NCBI GenBank assembly: GCA_029881795.1
Contig: JAOULX010000002.1
Span: 1 to 64,000 of the forward strand
Direction: 5' to 3'
From: Gammaproteobacteria bacterium
GTDB taxonomy: Bacteria; Pseudomonadota; Gammaproteobacteria; SZUA-229
Length of the DNA: 64,000 bases
The notes under the pieces were generated by a model, which did no database searches, was not told the DNA's origin, and saw only the letters and a program-made list of their open reading frames with translations. The stretch's first letter is position 1. Each line of letters starts with the position of its first letter. Below, in pieces: positions 7,767 to 16,726 of this stretch. Position numbers and translations under genes: made by a program.

Positions 7767-9248
7767 ATGCACTCAGTAATTATTGTTGTTGATGATCCAC
7801 AGGACTGGACCGCCTTTTATCCGTCCGATAATGTCATAGGTGTGCAGGATTATCTGCGCCAAAATGGCGAGCTTAATACAGCTGCAACTCAGGTCATTAA
7901 CCTGTGTCGCAGTTACAAGTACCTAACTAATGGTTATTATTGTTCACTGCTGGCCGAGGCGCGTAATCACAAGGTTATTCCTTCTGTGCGCAGTATCAAT
8001 GACCTGAGTAATAAATCCCTCTATAGTCTGGATATTGGTAATCAGAATCAGCTGCTGGAAAAAGCTCTGCGAGAGCGGTCGCTTGAAGATGGCAGCCTTA
8101 GCATCAAACTTTTTTTCGGTATCACCGATATACCGGAACTGGAAAATCTTGGGCGTCAGATTTTTGAGCTGTTTCCCTGCCCCATCCTGGTATTGACGAT
8201 CTGTCATCGCGAGCGCTGGTTTATTGAATCCATCAAACCTGGCGGCATTAATGATCTGAGCAGTCACGACGAAGATGTTTTTGCTGTGGCGCTGGAAAAA
8301 TTTAACAAGTCAGTATGGAGGAAACCGCGTTCGAAAAAACGAGCCCGTTATGACCTGGCTATTCTGGTGGACCCGCAAGAAAAACTACCACCAAGTGACA
8401 AAACCGCTCTTAAAAAATTTATCTCGATCGGTAAGCAACTGGGTGTTTCGGTAGAGCTGATTGGCAAACAGGATTACATCCGGCTGGCCGAATACGATGC
8501 ACTTTTTATTCGTGAAACCACCGCTATCGATAATCATACATACCGTTTTGCCAAGCGTGCCGAGAGCGAGGGTATGGTGGTGCTCGACGATCCGCAGTCT
8601 ATCTTGCGTTGTACCAATAAAATTTATCTGGCAGATATGCTGAGCAACCATGGCATACCGACACCGACCACGCTGATACTTAGCAAGGACCGGCAAAAAG
8701 AGGATATGCAAACGGCAATCGATTCGCTGGGGTTCCCGATGGTTTTGAAAATTCCGGACGGTTCTTTCTCTCGCGGCATTGTTAAAGTGGAAAGCTTGGC
8801 TTCTCTTAAAAAACATCTCGGCGAGCTGTTTAAACAGTCTGCCCTGGTACTGGCGCAGGCCTTTACTTATACCGAATATGATTGGCGCATTGGTATTCTG
8901 AATAAAAAACCGATCTTTGCCTGTAAATACTTTATGTCGCGTGGTCACTGGCAAATCTATAAACACAGTGCCAGTGGGCAGGTTGAGTCCGGTGATTTTC
9001 AAACCATTCCTGTTTATGAAACCCCTAAAAAGATACTGGACGTGGCAACTCGTGCGGCTAATTTGATCGGTGATGGTCTATACGGTGTCGATATAAAACA
9101 GATTGGTGATAGTGGCGTCGTAATCGAAGTAAACGATAATCCCAACATCGATGCCAGTGTAGAGGCAAAATTTCTTGGCGATGATCTGTACCGCATTATC
9201 CTCGAAGAGTTTATTCGCCGGCTGGAGCGTAAACGCATCGGGATTTAA
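7767..9248 (+). CDS. RimK-like ATP-grasp ligase with N-terminal RLAN-type domain
   Basis: 493 residues. The first about 190 form the RimK-like N-terminal domain seen in this subfamily, which ribosomal RimK lacks. The rest is a pre-ATP-grasp plus ATP-grasp fold: ATP-binding Lys328 in PMVLKIPDGSFSRGIVKV with its Gly/Ser loop, and the metal/ATP motif EVNDNPN at 454-460. The family joins amino acids, classically Glu, to a carboxylate through an acyl-phosphate. The acceptor cannot be read from sequence. Divergent from the DUF2817 and GNAT-C39 genes, so a shared intergenic promoter region is likely. A simple RimK function on ribosomal S6 is unlikely given the length and context. Confidence 0.87.
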   Translation: MHSVIIVVDDPQDWTAFYPSDNVIGVQDYLRQNGELNTAATQVINLCRSYKYLTNGYYCSLLAEARNHKVIPSVRSINDLSNKSLYSLDIGNQNQLLEKALRERSLEDGSLSIKLFFGITDIPELENLGRQIFELFPCPILVLTICHRERWFIESIKPGGINDLSSHDEDVFAVALEKFNKSVWRKPRSKKRARYDLAILVDPQEKLPPSDKTALKKFISIGKQLGVSVELIGKQDYIRLAEYDALFIRETTAIDNHTYRFAKRAESEGMVVLDDPQSILRCTNKIYLADMLSNHGIPTPTTLILSKDRQKEDMQTAIDSLGFPMVLKIPDGSFSRGIVKVESLASLKKHLGELFKQSALVLAQAFTYTEYDWRIGILNKKPIFACKYFMSRGHWQIYKHSASGQVESGDFQTIPVYETPKKILDVATRAANLIGDGLYGVDIKQIGDSGVVIEVNDNPNIDASVEAKFLGDDLYRIILEEFIRRLERKRIGI

Positions 9249-9395
9249 TTTAAACTAGTAAAGCACAGTGTGTTGGTGAACCGACTGCACGATTGGCAGC
9301 TAAACATAGCGAATCTTGATAAAACTATTCGCTGTTCAAGATCGCAGGCTGTGCTGCTAGCTATTGTTAAATCCAAGTTGTGAGAGAAAGACTAG

Positions 9396-9429
9396 AAAAA
9401 AAGCCCGCTACAAGAGCTGGCTTTTTTTT
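9396..9429. terminator. Bidirectional terminator between converging genes
   Basis: A-rich arm, AGCC.GC / GC.GGCT stem with a 7-base loop, then eight T residues. Read from either strand it has a U-tract, so it can serve both the RimK-like gene (+) and the receiver-protein gene (-). Confidence 0.75.
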
Positions 9430-9537
9430 AAACTAATAAGCAGTATTAAATTAAATTTGCCGTTGTTTAACCAGTTTGGAGATGAGTCGGCTAGTTCGCT
9501 AATCCTGATACAGCAAACATCAAACAGGTGGCTGCTG

Positions 9538-10673
9538 TTAACTAGACAGAGCTGCGGTTATTTTTGTCAATAGTTTATCGAAGTTAAATGGGCGTGATAC
9601 GACGCTGGTGGCACCCTGGTTCATAATGTCTGCCAGGTTCTGCCGAGTTGCCTTGCTGGTGAAGACGATAGTGGGGGGCATTTTGTCTTTGTGTAAGATG
9701 TTCCCCATTTTTACAATTGCGTTGGATTGCATTCCGGAAATTTCATTGTTAATAAAAATCAGTGATGGCATGTTTTCCAGCATTTTTGAAAGAGCAGCTT
9801 TACCGTTTGTTGAATAATAGGTGGTGAATTGCTGTTCATTGAAAAAATGATTTAGTTCGGCACTTGAGACAGGGTTGTCGTCAATAACCATAATATATTT
9901 TTCGTTTCCGAGAAGGGAAAGTGCTGGTTTTCTCAACTCCTGATTTTTTAAATATTCATTAAAAAATATCCGTTTGTCGTTTGTCATCTCAGTTTCTGTG
10001 GTTGAGATGCGGTTGTGAATAATTTCCTGAAGTCTGCTGTTGAATGTCGGTGTAAAACTTTTAGCATCTTTGATGCTTAGCATTTTTTCGTATTTGCTGG
10101 TTTTTAGTTCTTCTGAATAATGTTTGATGTCGCTGTTCAGGTTGTTCTCTAGCTGATTGAGTCGTGTGCTGAGCGGATTTTGTGATGGTGTGGTTTGCTC
10201 AGTTTCGTCATTAGCGAACAGGTTGCTCTCATTGTCGTTGAGCCAGCTTGTTGACAGTTCTGCGGTTTCTTTTACTTTTTCTTCAATGCTGAGCAACCTG
10301 ATAGCCTGTGAGACGCAGAAGCGCAGTCTGAATTCGTCATGTAGCGGGCTGGCCACAAGGTAGTCATCAAAAATAAATTCACGACACATTGCATAGGCGT
10401 GCTCGCTTTCATGCTGTTTGCATAACAGAATGGTTTTCTGCGCGTTTTAATCATACCGTTGGTTTGCTGGTAAAGCTGGAGGTATTGTTTTTCGGCAGTA
10501 TCTGCATCTTTGAAGCAGAGTAAAAGAACGCAACTTGAGTTTTGCGGGATATGAGTGGCGGCATGCGGGATATCTGTGGCTATTGTGGTATTCGGAAAAG
10601 ATTCACTAATCATTGTGTTGATGACTTTGAGCAGAGGTATGTTGTCGCCAAAAATGATGATTGGAGTATCCAC
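9538..10673 (-). pseudogene. Two-receiver response-regulator-like protein, split by a frameshift
   Basis: Two overlapping minus-strand ORFs make one product. The first starts at GTG 10673 (MDTPIIIFGDNIPLLKVIN), a degenerate receiver-like domain without an obvious acidic pocket or phospho-Asp. The second ORF's frame, open upstream of its Met, reads TILLCKQHESEHAYAMCREF and fits directly after KTRRK of the first if one A is added to the AAAA run (plus-strand T run 10434-10437). Downstream come a coiled, polar linker and a C-terminal receiver domain (KYIMVIDDNPVSSAELNHFF), with the usual phospho-Asp position replaced (SLIFINNEISGM has Asn), so it may not be phosphorylated. A one-base indel, real or sequencing error, explains the split. 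Its role is unknown; there is no output domain. Confidence 0.7.
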
Positions 10674-11198
10674 AATTTATCTCTTGTATATATTAAACAG
10701 GATTTAGCTATATCGTTCGAGTCTAGTTCAGTAGAGCCAGAAGTCAAAAAATCAGTTGTTAGCCAATAAACTTGTTTTAGTTTGTCTGTATATTGCAGCA
10801 AAAGAAAACAGATTGGTGCAATAAAACGCTTTAATAATTAGGGGAATAAGACAGAGGTTATTGACCGCTGTATTTGCCTGCACAATATGCAGATGTCGTT
10901 AATCTATATCATTTGATGTTGGTTATGGCGTGACTCAATAGCGTAATCTTCTGGCAACAGCAATTCATCTAAACGGGATCTTGTATTCAATCAAGCACTC
11001 ACAGACGTGTCTGTTGCATGTAAGCCACTATATTAAGCTTGTGCATAATTGTCGTAAGCCGTTACGTTGTCAGCAAGACCATATTATAGTGAGCTAGCGG
11101 TTAGCCGCAGGCATGGCCTGAATAAGGCTGCCCTAAAGCCGGTAAATCCGTTAAAATAGCGACATTACTATCGATAACTCTATATTAAAGGGTGTTTC
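10674..11198. other. Intergenic region upstream of ffh (no gene seen)
   Basis: 525 bp between divergent genes. It must hold the promoter of the receiver-protein gene (SD AGAGA before GTG 10673) and that of ffh. The best ffh -10 candidate is TAAAAT at 11152-11157, with no good -35. I see no credible ORF, tRNA or strong hairpin. Confidence 0.5.
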
Positions 11199-12566
11199 AT
11201 GTTTGATAATTTAAGTGATCGTCTGCTAACCACAGTAAAGCGTGTTCGTGGTCAGGGGCGTTTAACTGAAGACAATATTAAAGAAACCTTGCGCGATGTC
11301 CGTATGGCGCTGCTGGAAGCTGACGTTGCCCTGCCGGTAGTCAAAGAATTTATAGAGCGTGTTAAAACAGCGGCGATTGGGCAGGATGTGTTAAACAGTC
11401 TGTCGCCGGGTGATGTGTTTGTAAAAGTTGTTAATGATGAACTGGTCGACCTGATGGGTGCGGCTAATGAAAGCCTAAATCTGGCTGCTCAGCCACCGGC
11501 TGTGATCATGATGGCGGGTTTGCAGGGGGCGGGTAAAACCACTACGGTGGCGAAACTGGCCAAGCTTTTAAAAGAGCGTGAAAACAAAAAAGTCATGGTG
11601 GTTTCCTGCGATGTTTATCGCCCGGCGGCGATTGATCAGCTGCAGACATTGGCGGATCAGGTGGGTGTCACGTTTTTTCCGAGTAGCTCGGATCAGAAGC
11701 CGGTGAAGATTGCTAACAACGCATTATCGGCTGCAAAAAAACAATTTATGGATGTGCTGATCGTTGATACTGCCGGTCGTTTGCATATCGATGATGACAT
11801 GATGGACGAGATCAGGCAGTTAAATAAAGCCATTAACCCGGTGGAAACGCTGTTTGTTGTTGACAGCATGACCGGTCAGGATGCTGCCAATACCGCTAAA
11901 GCATTTGATCAGGCGCTGCCGCTAACCGGTGTGGTGTTAACCAAAACCGATGGTGATGCGCGTGGTGGTGCGGCGCTATCAATTCGCCAGATTACTGGCA
12001 AACCGATCAAATTTCTTGGTGCCGGCGAAAAAGTTGATGCGCTTGAACCATTTCATCCCGATCGTGTGGTTTCACGTATTCTGGGTATGGGTGACATCCT
12101 TAGCCTGGTGGAAGATGCGCAGCGCAATGTTGATGTCAAAAAAGCCGAAAAAATGGCGAAGAAGTTCAAAAAGGGTAAGGGCTTCGACTTCAATGATCTC
12201 AAAGATCAGCTGGAACAAATGGAAAATATGGGCGGACTGGGCGGTTTAATGGGTAAGTTGCCGGGTATGCCGAATATGGAGCAGATGAAAGCACAGGTTG
12301 ATGAAAAGCAATTTTCGCGCACGGTCGCCATTATCAATTCGATGACGCCGAAAGAGCGCAGCTTTCCGGCTCTTATTAAAGGCTCGCGTCGTAAACGCAT
12401 TGCTAACGGTGCCGGCGTGCAGGTGCAGGATGTTAATAAGGTGTTAAAACAACAGCTGCAAATGAGTAAAATGATGAAAAAAATGGCCAAGGGTGGCATG
12501 GCCAAAATGATGCGTGCGATGGGCGGTAAAATGCCAATGGGTGGCGGCCCGATGGGCGGTATGTAA
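11199..12566 (+). CDS. Signal recognition particle protein Ffh
   Basis: 455 residues, the usual length. An N-terminal helical bundle is followed by the G domain with P-loop GLQGAGKTTT (about 107-116), DTAGRL (G3) and TKTDGDARGG (G4/insertion region), then a methionine-rich M domain ending in repeats of MGG/MxxM that bind 4.5S RNA and signal sequences. With 4.5S RNA and FtsY it targets nascent inner-membrane proteins to the translocon. AAGGG seven bases before the ATG supports the start. It lies just upstream of the rpsP operon, the common gammaproteobacterial order, with a 240-bp gap that carries its own promoter. Confidence 0.98.
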   Translation: MFDNLSDRLLTTVKRVRGQGRLTEDNIKETLRDVRMALLEADVALPVVKEFIERVKTAAIGQDVLNSLSPGDVFVKVVNDELVDLMGAANESLNLAAQPPAVIMMAGLQGAGKTTTVAKLAKLLKERENKKVMVVSCDVYRPAAIDQLQTLADQVGVTFFPSSSDQKPVKIANNALSAAKKQFMDVLIVDTAGRLHIDDDMMDEIRQLNKAINPVETLFVVDSMTGQDAANTAKAFDQALPLTGVVLTKTDGDARGGAALSIRQITGKPIKFLGAGEKVDALEPFHPDRVVSRILGMGDILSLVEDAQRNVDVKKAEKMAKKFKKGKGFDFNDLKDQLEQMENMGGLGGLMGKLPGMPNMEQMKAQVDEKQFSRTVAIINSMTPKERSFPALIKGSRRKRIANGAGVQVQDVNKVLKQQLQMSKMMKKMAKGGMAKMMRAMGGKMPMGGGPMGGM

Positions 12567-12695
12567 CCTCCCCAGGTTTAGTGGTCAGCCTTGCTTTTTC
12601 GGTGCTTCTGTATTGCGAAAAGCCAGATGGCAGATTAGATTAGGCTAATATTTGACCTGAAAATGTAAAAATTAGTCATTAAGAGTGAATTAACG

Positions 12696-12724
12696 TTTCA
12701 CTTTTGTTCAAAAGCGCGTAAAAT
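12696..12724 (+). promoter_or_regulatory. Candidate sigma-70 promoter of the rpsP operon
   Basis: TTTCAC (12696-12701), a 17-base spacer and TAAAAT (12719-12724), about 80 bp upstream of the rpsP start in the ffh-rpsP gap. It is a moderate match to consensus and the position is sensible. Confidence 0.5.
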
Positions 12725-12806
12725 GCCGCGTTTACTCGATCCCGGACCTTGTGTCAGCGTTAATCTGCAGGCGGGTTCAATCAATGAATAAGTTGAGAAT
12801 TTACTA

Positions 12807-13061
12807 ATGGTAACGATCCGTTTATCAAGAGGCGGCGCTAAAAAGCGTCCTTTTTATCAAGTAGTTGTAACTGACTCGCGTAATGCACGTGATGCAGGTA
12901 GCTATATTGAGCGTATTGGCTTCTTCAATCCACGTGCGCGTGGTGGTGAAGAGCGTTTGCGTATCGATATGGAGCGTGTTGATCACTGGATTTCTAAAGG
13001 CGCGGCTAAGTCTGACCGCGTTGCTAGTCTGGTTAAAGAAGCTAAGAAAAACGCGGCCTAA
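12807..13061 (+). CDS. rpsP: 30S ribosomal protein S16
   Basis: 84 residues, the normal length, opening [20 protein letters not shown] and containing the conserved [19 protein letters not shown]. It is an assembly protein of the small subunit and contacts the 16S 5' and central domains. First gene of the rpsP-rimM-trmD-rplS operon. A hairpin with a T8 tail overlaps its stop codon and may lower transcription into rimM. Confidence 0.99.
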   Translation: MVTIRLSRGGAKKRPFYQVVVTDSRNARDAGSYIERIGFFNPRARGGEERLRIDMERVDHWISKGAAKSDRVASLVKEAKKNAA

Positions 13062-13084
13062 TTTGCATTACCGGCGTTTTTTTT
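13047..13084 (+). terminator. Attenuator-like hairpin overlapping the rpsP stop
   Basis: The AAAAACGCGG arm is formed by the last rpsP codons and pairs, with one bulged G, to CCGGCGTTTTT (13071-13081). The T run extends to 13084. It sits inside the operon, so partial termination between rpsP and rimM is expected rather than a true operon end. Confidence 0.6.
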
Positions 13085-13110
13085 GAGACTCTATTCAATC
13101 GCTTGCTGCC

Positions 13111-13632
13111 ATGCAAAATAGCGAACAGCCAGATGCAGAGATGCTGGTGCTGGGAAAGGTCTCAGGGGTGTATGGGGTAAAAGGATGGGTAAAACTGTTC
13201 TCCGACACCGAACCCCGCGATGGCATTCTTGACTACAAGCGCTGCTTTTTAAAAGAAAAAGGTCAGTGGCGCCCGCTTGAGATTACTCAAGGGCGTATGC
13301 AAGGCAAGGGTGTTGTCGCCAAGATTAAAGGTTGTGATGATCGTGATCAGGCAATGCTGCTGATCGGTTCTGAAATAGCCATTACTGATGATCAGCTGGC
13401 TGAACTGGCTGATGATGAGTACTACTGGAAAGACCTGATCGGACTGTCTGTGATTAACCAGGATAATGTGAATCTGGGCACAGTGGGCGAGATGATGGAA
13501 ACCGGTGCCAATGATGTGATGATAGTAGAGGGTGATCGGCAGCGATTGATTCCGTTTACTCAGGGGCATACGGTACAGCAAGTGAACCTTGATGAGAAAA
13601 TAATCAGGGTTGACTGGGACCCTGAGTTTTAA
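13111..13632 (+). CDS. rimM: Ribosome maturation factor RimM
   Basis: 173 residues. The N-terminal RimM beta-barrel begins LVLGKVSGVYGVKGWVKLFS. The PRC-barrel half carries YYWKDLIGLSVIN and ends DEKIIRVDWDPEF, both typical. It binds S19 and helps 16S 3'-domain processing and 30S assembly. Second gene of the operon, 49 bases after rpsP and 29 before trmD. The start ATG 13111 has no strong Shine-Dalgarno, consistent with low translation of RimM compared with S16. Confidence 0.97.
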   Translation: MQNSEQPDAEMLVLGKVSGVYGVKGWVKLFSDTEPRDGILDYKRCFLKEKGQWRPLEITQGRMQGKGVVAKIKGCDDRDQAMLLIGSEIAITDDQLAELADDEYYWKDLIGLSVINQDNVNLGTVGEMMETGANDVMIVEGDRQRLIPFTQGHTVQQVNLDEKIIRVDWDPEF

Positions 13633-13661
13633 TCATTGTTGATTAACGGGTTCGCTAGCAG

Positions 13662-14447
13662 ATGAGTAAAGCAGAAAACAAGTCAGCGAACATTCGATTT
13701 GATGTCGTGACGTTGTTTCCGGAGCTGGTTAATAGCTTAACCGCTTCAGGGGTGGTCGGTAGAGCCGCCGGTCAGGATTTAATTAACCTGACTTGTTGGA
13801 ACCCGAGAGATTACACCCATGACCGTCATCAAACGGTCGATGATCGTTCCTATGGCGGCGGCCCTGGAATGGTGATGAAAGTGCAACCATTAAGAGATAC
13901 GGTTCACGACATCAAACAACAAACAGCGATGAACGCTGCCAGTAGAAGGGTTATATATTTAAGCCCACAGGGTAAACAGTTTAATCAAGCTGCTGCTCAG
14001 GAACTGGCAAAATGTTCGCAGTTAATTTTTATTGCAGGTCGATACGAAGGTGTCGATGAGCGTTTCATCGAAACAGAAGTCGATGAAGAATGGTCGCTAG
14101 GCGATTATGTGTTAAGTGGTGGTGAGCTGCCGGCAATGGTGATGATAGATAGCATTGCCAGAATGATTCCCGGTGTACTGGGTGATCAGGAGTCAGCGGA
14201 GCAGGATTCATTTATGAATCGTTTACTGGATCACCCGCATTACACGCGGCCTGAGTTGCTGGATGATTTGAAAGTACCCGCAGTTTTAACCGGCGGTGAC
14301 CATAAAAAAATCGAGCAATGGCGGCGACAGCAGGCATTAGGCCGCACCTGGTTACGCAGGCCGGATTTGCTGAAAGAATTAGAGCTAGGCGAAGTCGATC
14401 AGGTATTACTTGATCAGTTTATTGCAGAGCATAATGGGAAACGTTGA
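13662..14447 (+). CDS. trmD: tRNA (guanine-37-N1)-methyltransferase TrmD
   Basis: 261 residues. The SPOUT-class fold has the conserved [10 protein letters not shown] and the trefoil-knot SAM site around [16 protein letters not shown] and [14 protein letters not shown]. It methylates N1 of G37 in tRNAs reading CUN, CCN and CGG, which prevents +1 frameshifting. The C-terminal anticodon-binding helical domain is complete, ending [12 protein letters not shown]. Third gene of the operon. Confidence 0.98.
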   Translation: MSKAENKSANIRFDVVTLFPELVNSLTASGVVGRAAGQDLINLTCWNPRDYTHDRHQTVDDRSYGGGPGMVMKVQPLRDTVHDIKQQTAMNAASRRVIYLSPQGKQFNQAAAQELAKCSQLIFIAGRYEGVDERFIETEVDEEWSLGDYVLSGGELPAMVMIDSIARMIPGVLGDQESAEQDSFMNRLLDHPHYTRPELLDDLKVPAVLTGGDHKKIEQWRRQQALGRTWLRRPDLLKELELGEVDQVLLDQFIAEHNGKR

Positions 14448-14516
14448 AAGACTTTCCTGAGAATTTAAATTTAAATTTAACAGGCTGATGAAGCCACGTT
14501 ATTCGGAGTTAAGGCA

Positions 14517-14864
14517 ATGGCCAATATTATCGATCAACTCGATGCAGAGCAAATGAACAAAGAGATCCCTGCGTTTGCACCAGGTGATACTATTGTTGTT
14601 AAGGTTCGTATTAAAGAAGGCGAACGTGAGCGTATTCAGGCATTTGAAGGTGTTTGTATCGGAATCCGTAACCGTGGTTTAAATTCTGCATTTACCGTTC
14701 GCAAAATTTCACACGGTGAAGGTGTAGAGCGTGTATTCCAGACTTACAGCCCTATTATTTCAGAAATTGAAGTAAAACGTCGCGGTAAGGTTCGTCAGGC
14801 TAAACTGTACTACTTACGTGGTCTGACTGGTAAAGCGGCACGTATTAAAGAAAAACTGGGTTAA
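14517..14864 (+). CDS. rplS: 50S ribosomal protein L19
   Basis: 115 residues, exactly the usual size. Conserved blocks are [40 protein letters not shown] and [20 protein letters not shown]. The protein sits at the 30S-50S interface. Last gene of the operon. The 69-bp gap from trmD holds an AT palindrome (AAATTTAAATTT) and a purine-rich ribosome-binding site (cggagttaaggca). The operon terminator lies about 65 bp downstream, inside the next ORF. Confidence 0.99.
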   Translation: MANIIDQLDAEQMNKEIPAFAPGDTIVVKVRIKEGERERIQAFEGVCIGIRNRGLNSAFTVRKISHGEGVERVFQTYSPIISEIEVKRRGKVRQAKLYYLRGLTGKAARIKEKLG

Positions 14865-14914
14865 GAGCGTTTCTTCAGATAACTTTTCGAAACATTCGAT
14901 GAGTATCTAGATAC

Positions 14915-16726
14915 GTGTTCTTAGCAACAAAAAAAAACGGATTCCGGCTGCCCAGCTGGCGTCCGTTTTTTTTGTCTGTGTGTTTTTTTGCAGGCGCTTT
15001 TTATAGTCTGGCAGCCAGCGCTGCTGCCGTCGACTCCTCTGCTCTGGAGTTCGCCACACCACAATTATCGGTTCGCTTAATTCACGCTTTGCAGACGGAT
15101 TTAGAAGCCGGCTCAGCCGTCTGGATGGACTGGGAAAAAAAACGCCTGAGCATGTTGTCAGAGCTGGAAAACTGGCAGCAGATTATAGAAAGCATCGACG
15201 CTTACCCGATAAACATTCCTGCTAAGGAAGATCCCTGGTTTGTTTTATTAAAAGCTACGGCACAGTTAAAAATGTCGCATGCGGTGGAAGTCAGAAATAA
15301 TATCCGTCAGTTAATCTGGTCGGATTATGATTTGAACACTGAGCAAACTGCCTCAGCACGTCGGTTGATTATCAGAAGTTATCTGGCGGAAGAGAAATCC
15401 AGCGATGCACAACGCGCCATGCTGCGTTATCAACAGGACTATGGCGACAGTGGCTTGCAGTGGAAGTTGTTGCAGACAAAAGTCTTGCTGGCCACGCAGC
15501 GTTATCAACAGGCGGCGCGCTTAATTGCAAAAGAAAGTGATGCTTCGGTGCAGCCCTTAAAAAATCTCACGCGTTTAAAAGCCGGACTGGATGATGGTCA
15601 GTATGTTTTTAAGCAGGCACTGCAATCTGCTCAGCAAGCTGACACCGCTGTTAGTCAGAATATCAAACGACAAAACTGGATACTGGCAACTATCGCAGCA
15701 GGACTGCAGCAGAATTACAGTGCCGAAATAGAAACGCTGGAACAGGCACTGACGACCGGTGTGGCTGATGCCGATAAGGACTTACGTGCTGTTAATAGTG
15801 CCTTGCTATGGAAAAAATACCGGCGCTATGCCGAACACCTTGGCAATAAATACCATTTGCTAACCGGTGATGATGAGGCCTGGTTCAAGGCGGCATCTGA
15901 TCGTTTCGATAAAGAACCGGTACAAGCCCGGGCTTTATTTGCCTATCTGGGTGAGCTGGCGGCCAGTTCCTCTCATCGCGAACTCGCACTTGAACAATTA
16001 TCGTTGTTAATAAATAAGTCGGTTGAAAAGGGACTTGCATTGGTGGAGATGCTTTTCTCTGAACAAGCTGGCTTTTCCAGTGTTAAAAAAATACCAACAG
16101 CTGTTCGTTATCAGCTAGTGGATTACGCCTTGTCACGCGGCCACATCAAACGTGCTGCCAGTTTATTCGCATTTTTACCACAACCGCCGCAGGCTAAAAA
16201 ACGACTGGCCTGGGATATGAGACGGGCACGGGTGCTGGTGTTAGGGGGGCAATATCAGCAAGGGGCTGTTGTTTTATTGCAACTGCTGAAAGACGAAACG
16301 CTTGATGTGGAAAATTTAAACCGTTTAATGCAAGTGATATTTGATTTACAAAAGATCGAGCAGCATCGGCTTGCAATAGATTTATTTAACGCTGTTGGTG
16401 ATCGCAGTAACAGTGCAGCGTTACAACGGGAATTAAAGTTCTGGACGGCAGAATCTTATCAGGCTCTGCAGCAGTACGAGAAATCGGCGCATTTGTATTT
16501 AATATCTGCCTCGATGATTGCAGAAAAAAAATCTGATCCCTGGTCACAAACCGCTCGCTTCAAGGCTGCTGAGGTTTTATCGCAGGCTGGTTTGATTGAC
16601 GATGCCAGGGCATTGTTGCAGCAGTTATTAAGAAACACCAAAAACGACAACAGAAAAGCTGTTATTAAACAAAAGCTTCAGCAGTTGTGGTTACTGGAAG
16701 GAAAGCAGCTCGGTGATGCCGGCTAA
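14915..16726 (+). CDS. Exported helical-repeat (TPR-like) protein of unknown function
   Basis: 603 residues from a GTG start. Residues 1-38 look like a signal peptide: basic n-region KKNGFRLPSWR, hydrophobic core, and AASAAA before the mature VDSS. The rest is helical, rich in Ala, Leu and Gln, with repeated tetratricopeptide-like helix pairs (for example LARTLLATQRYQQAA-type segments, and WTAESYQALQQYEKSAHLYL near 515), suggesting a periplasmic scaffold. No catalytic motif was seen. The terminator at 14929-14973 overlaps the signal-peptide codons. The start is uncertain, since later TTG/GTG codons would lose the basic n-region. It overlaps the ogt gene start by 14 bases, so the two may be co-expressed. 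Confidence 0.7.
   Translation: MFLATKKNGFRLPSWRPFFLSVCFFAGAFYSLAASAAAVDSSALEFATPQLSVRLIHALQTDLEAGSAVWMDWEKKRLSMLSELENWQQIIESIDAYPINIPAKEDPWFVLLKATAQLKMSHAVEVRNNIRQLIWSDYDLNTEQTASARRLIIRSYLAEEKSSDAQRAMLRYQQDYGDSGLQWKLLQTKVLLATQRYQQAARLIAKESDASVQPLKNLTRLKAGLDDGQYVFKQALQSAQQADTAVSQNIKRQNWILATIAAGLQQNYSAEIETLEQALTTGVADADKDLRAVNSALLWKKYRRYAEHLGNKYHLLTGDDEAWFKAASDRFDKEPVQARALFAYLGELAASSSHRELALEQLSLLINKSVEKGLALVEMLFSEQAGFSSVKKIPTAVRYQLVDYALSRGHIKRAASLFAFLPQPPQAKKRLAWDMRRARVLVLGGQYQQGAVVLLQLLKDETLDVENLNRLMQVIFDLQKIEQHRLAIDLFNAVGDRSNSAALQRELKFWTAESYQALQQYEKSAHLYLISASMIAEKKSDPWSQTARFKAAEVLSQAGLIDDARALLQQLLRNTKNDNRKAVIKQKLQQLWLLEGKQLGDAG
14929..14973 (+). terminator. Intrinsic terminator of the rplS operon, inside the next ORF
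   Basis: AAAAACGGA (14933-14941) pairs with TCCGTTTTT (14962-14970), with a GC-rich inner hairpin and a T8 tail. It is a textbook terminator, yet it falls within codons 5-20 of the following ORF. Confidence 0.75.

Noticed and set aside
8385-9002. 205-residue minus-strand ORF inside the RimK-like gene
   Set aside because: Antisense to a conserved ATP-grasp gene; no recognisable motif.
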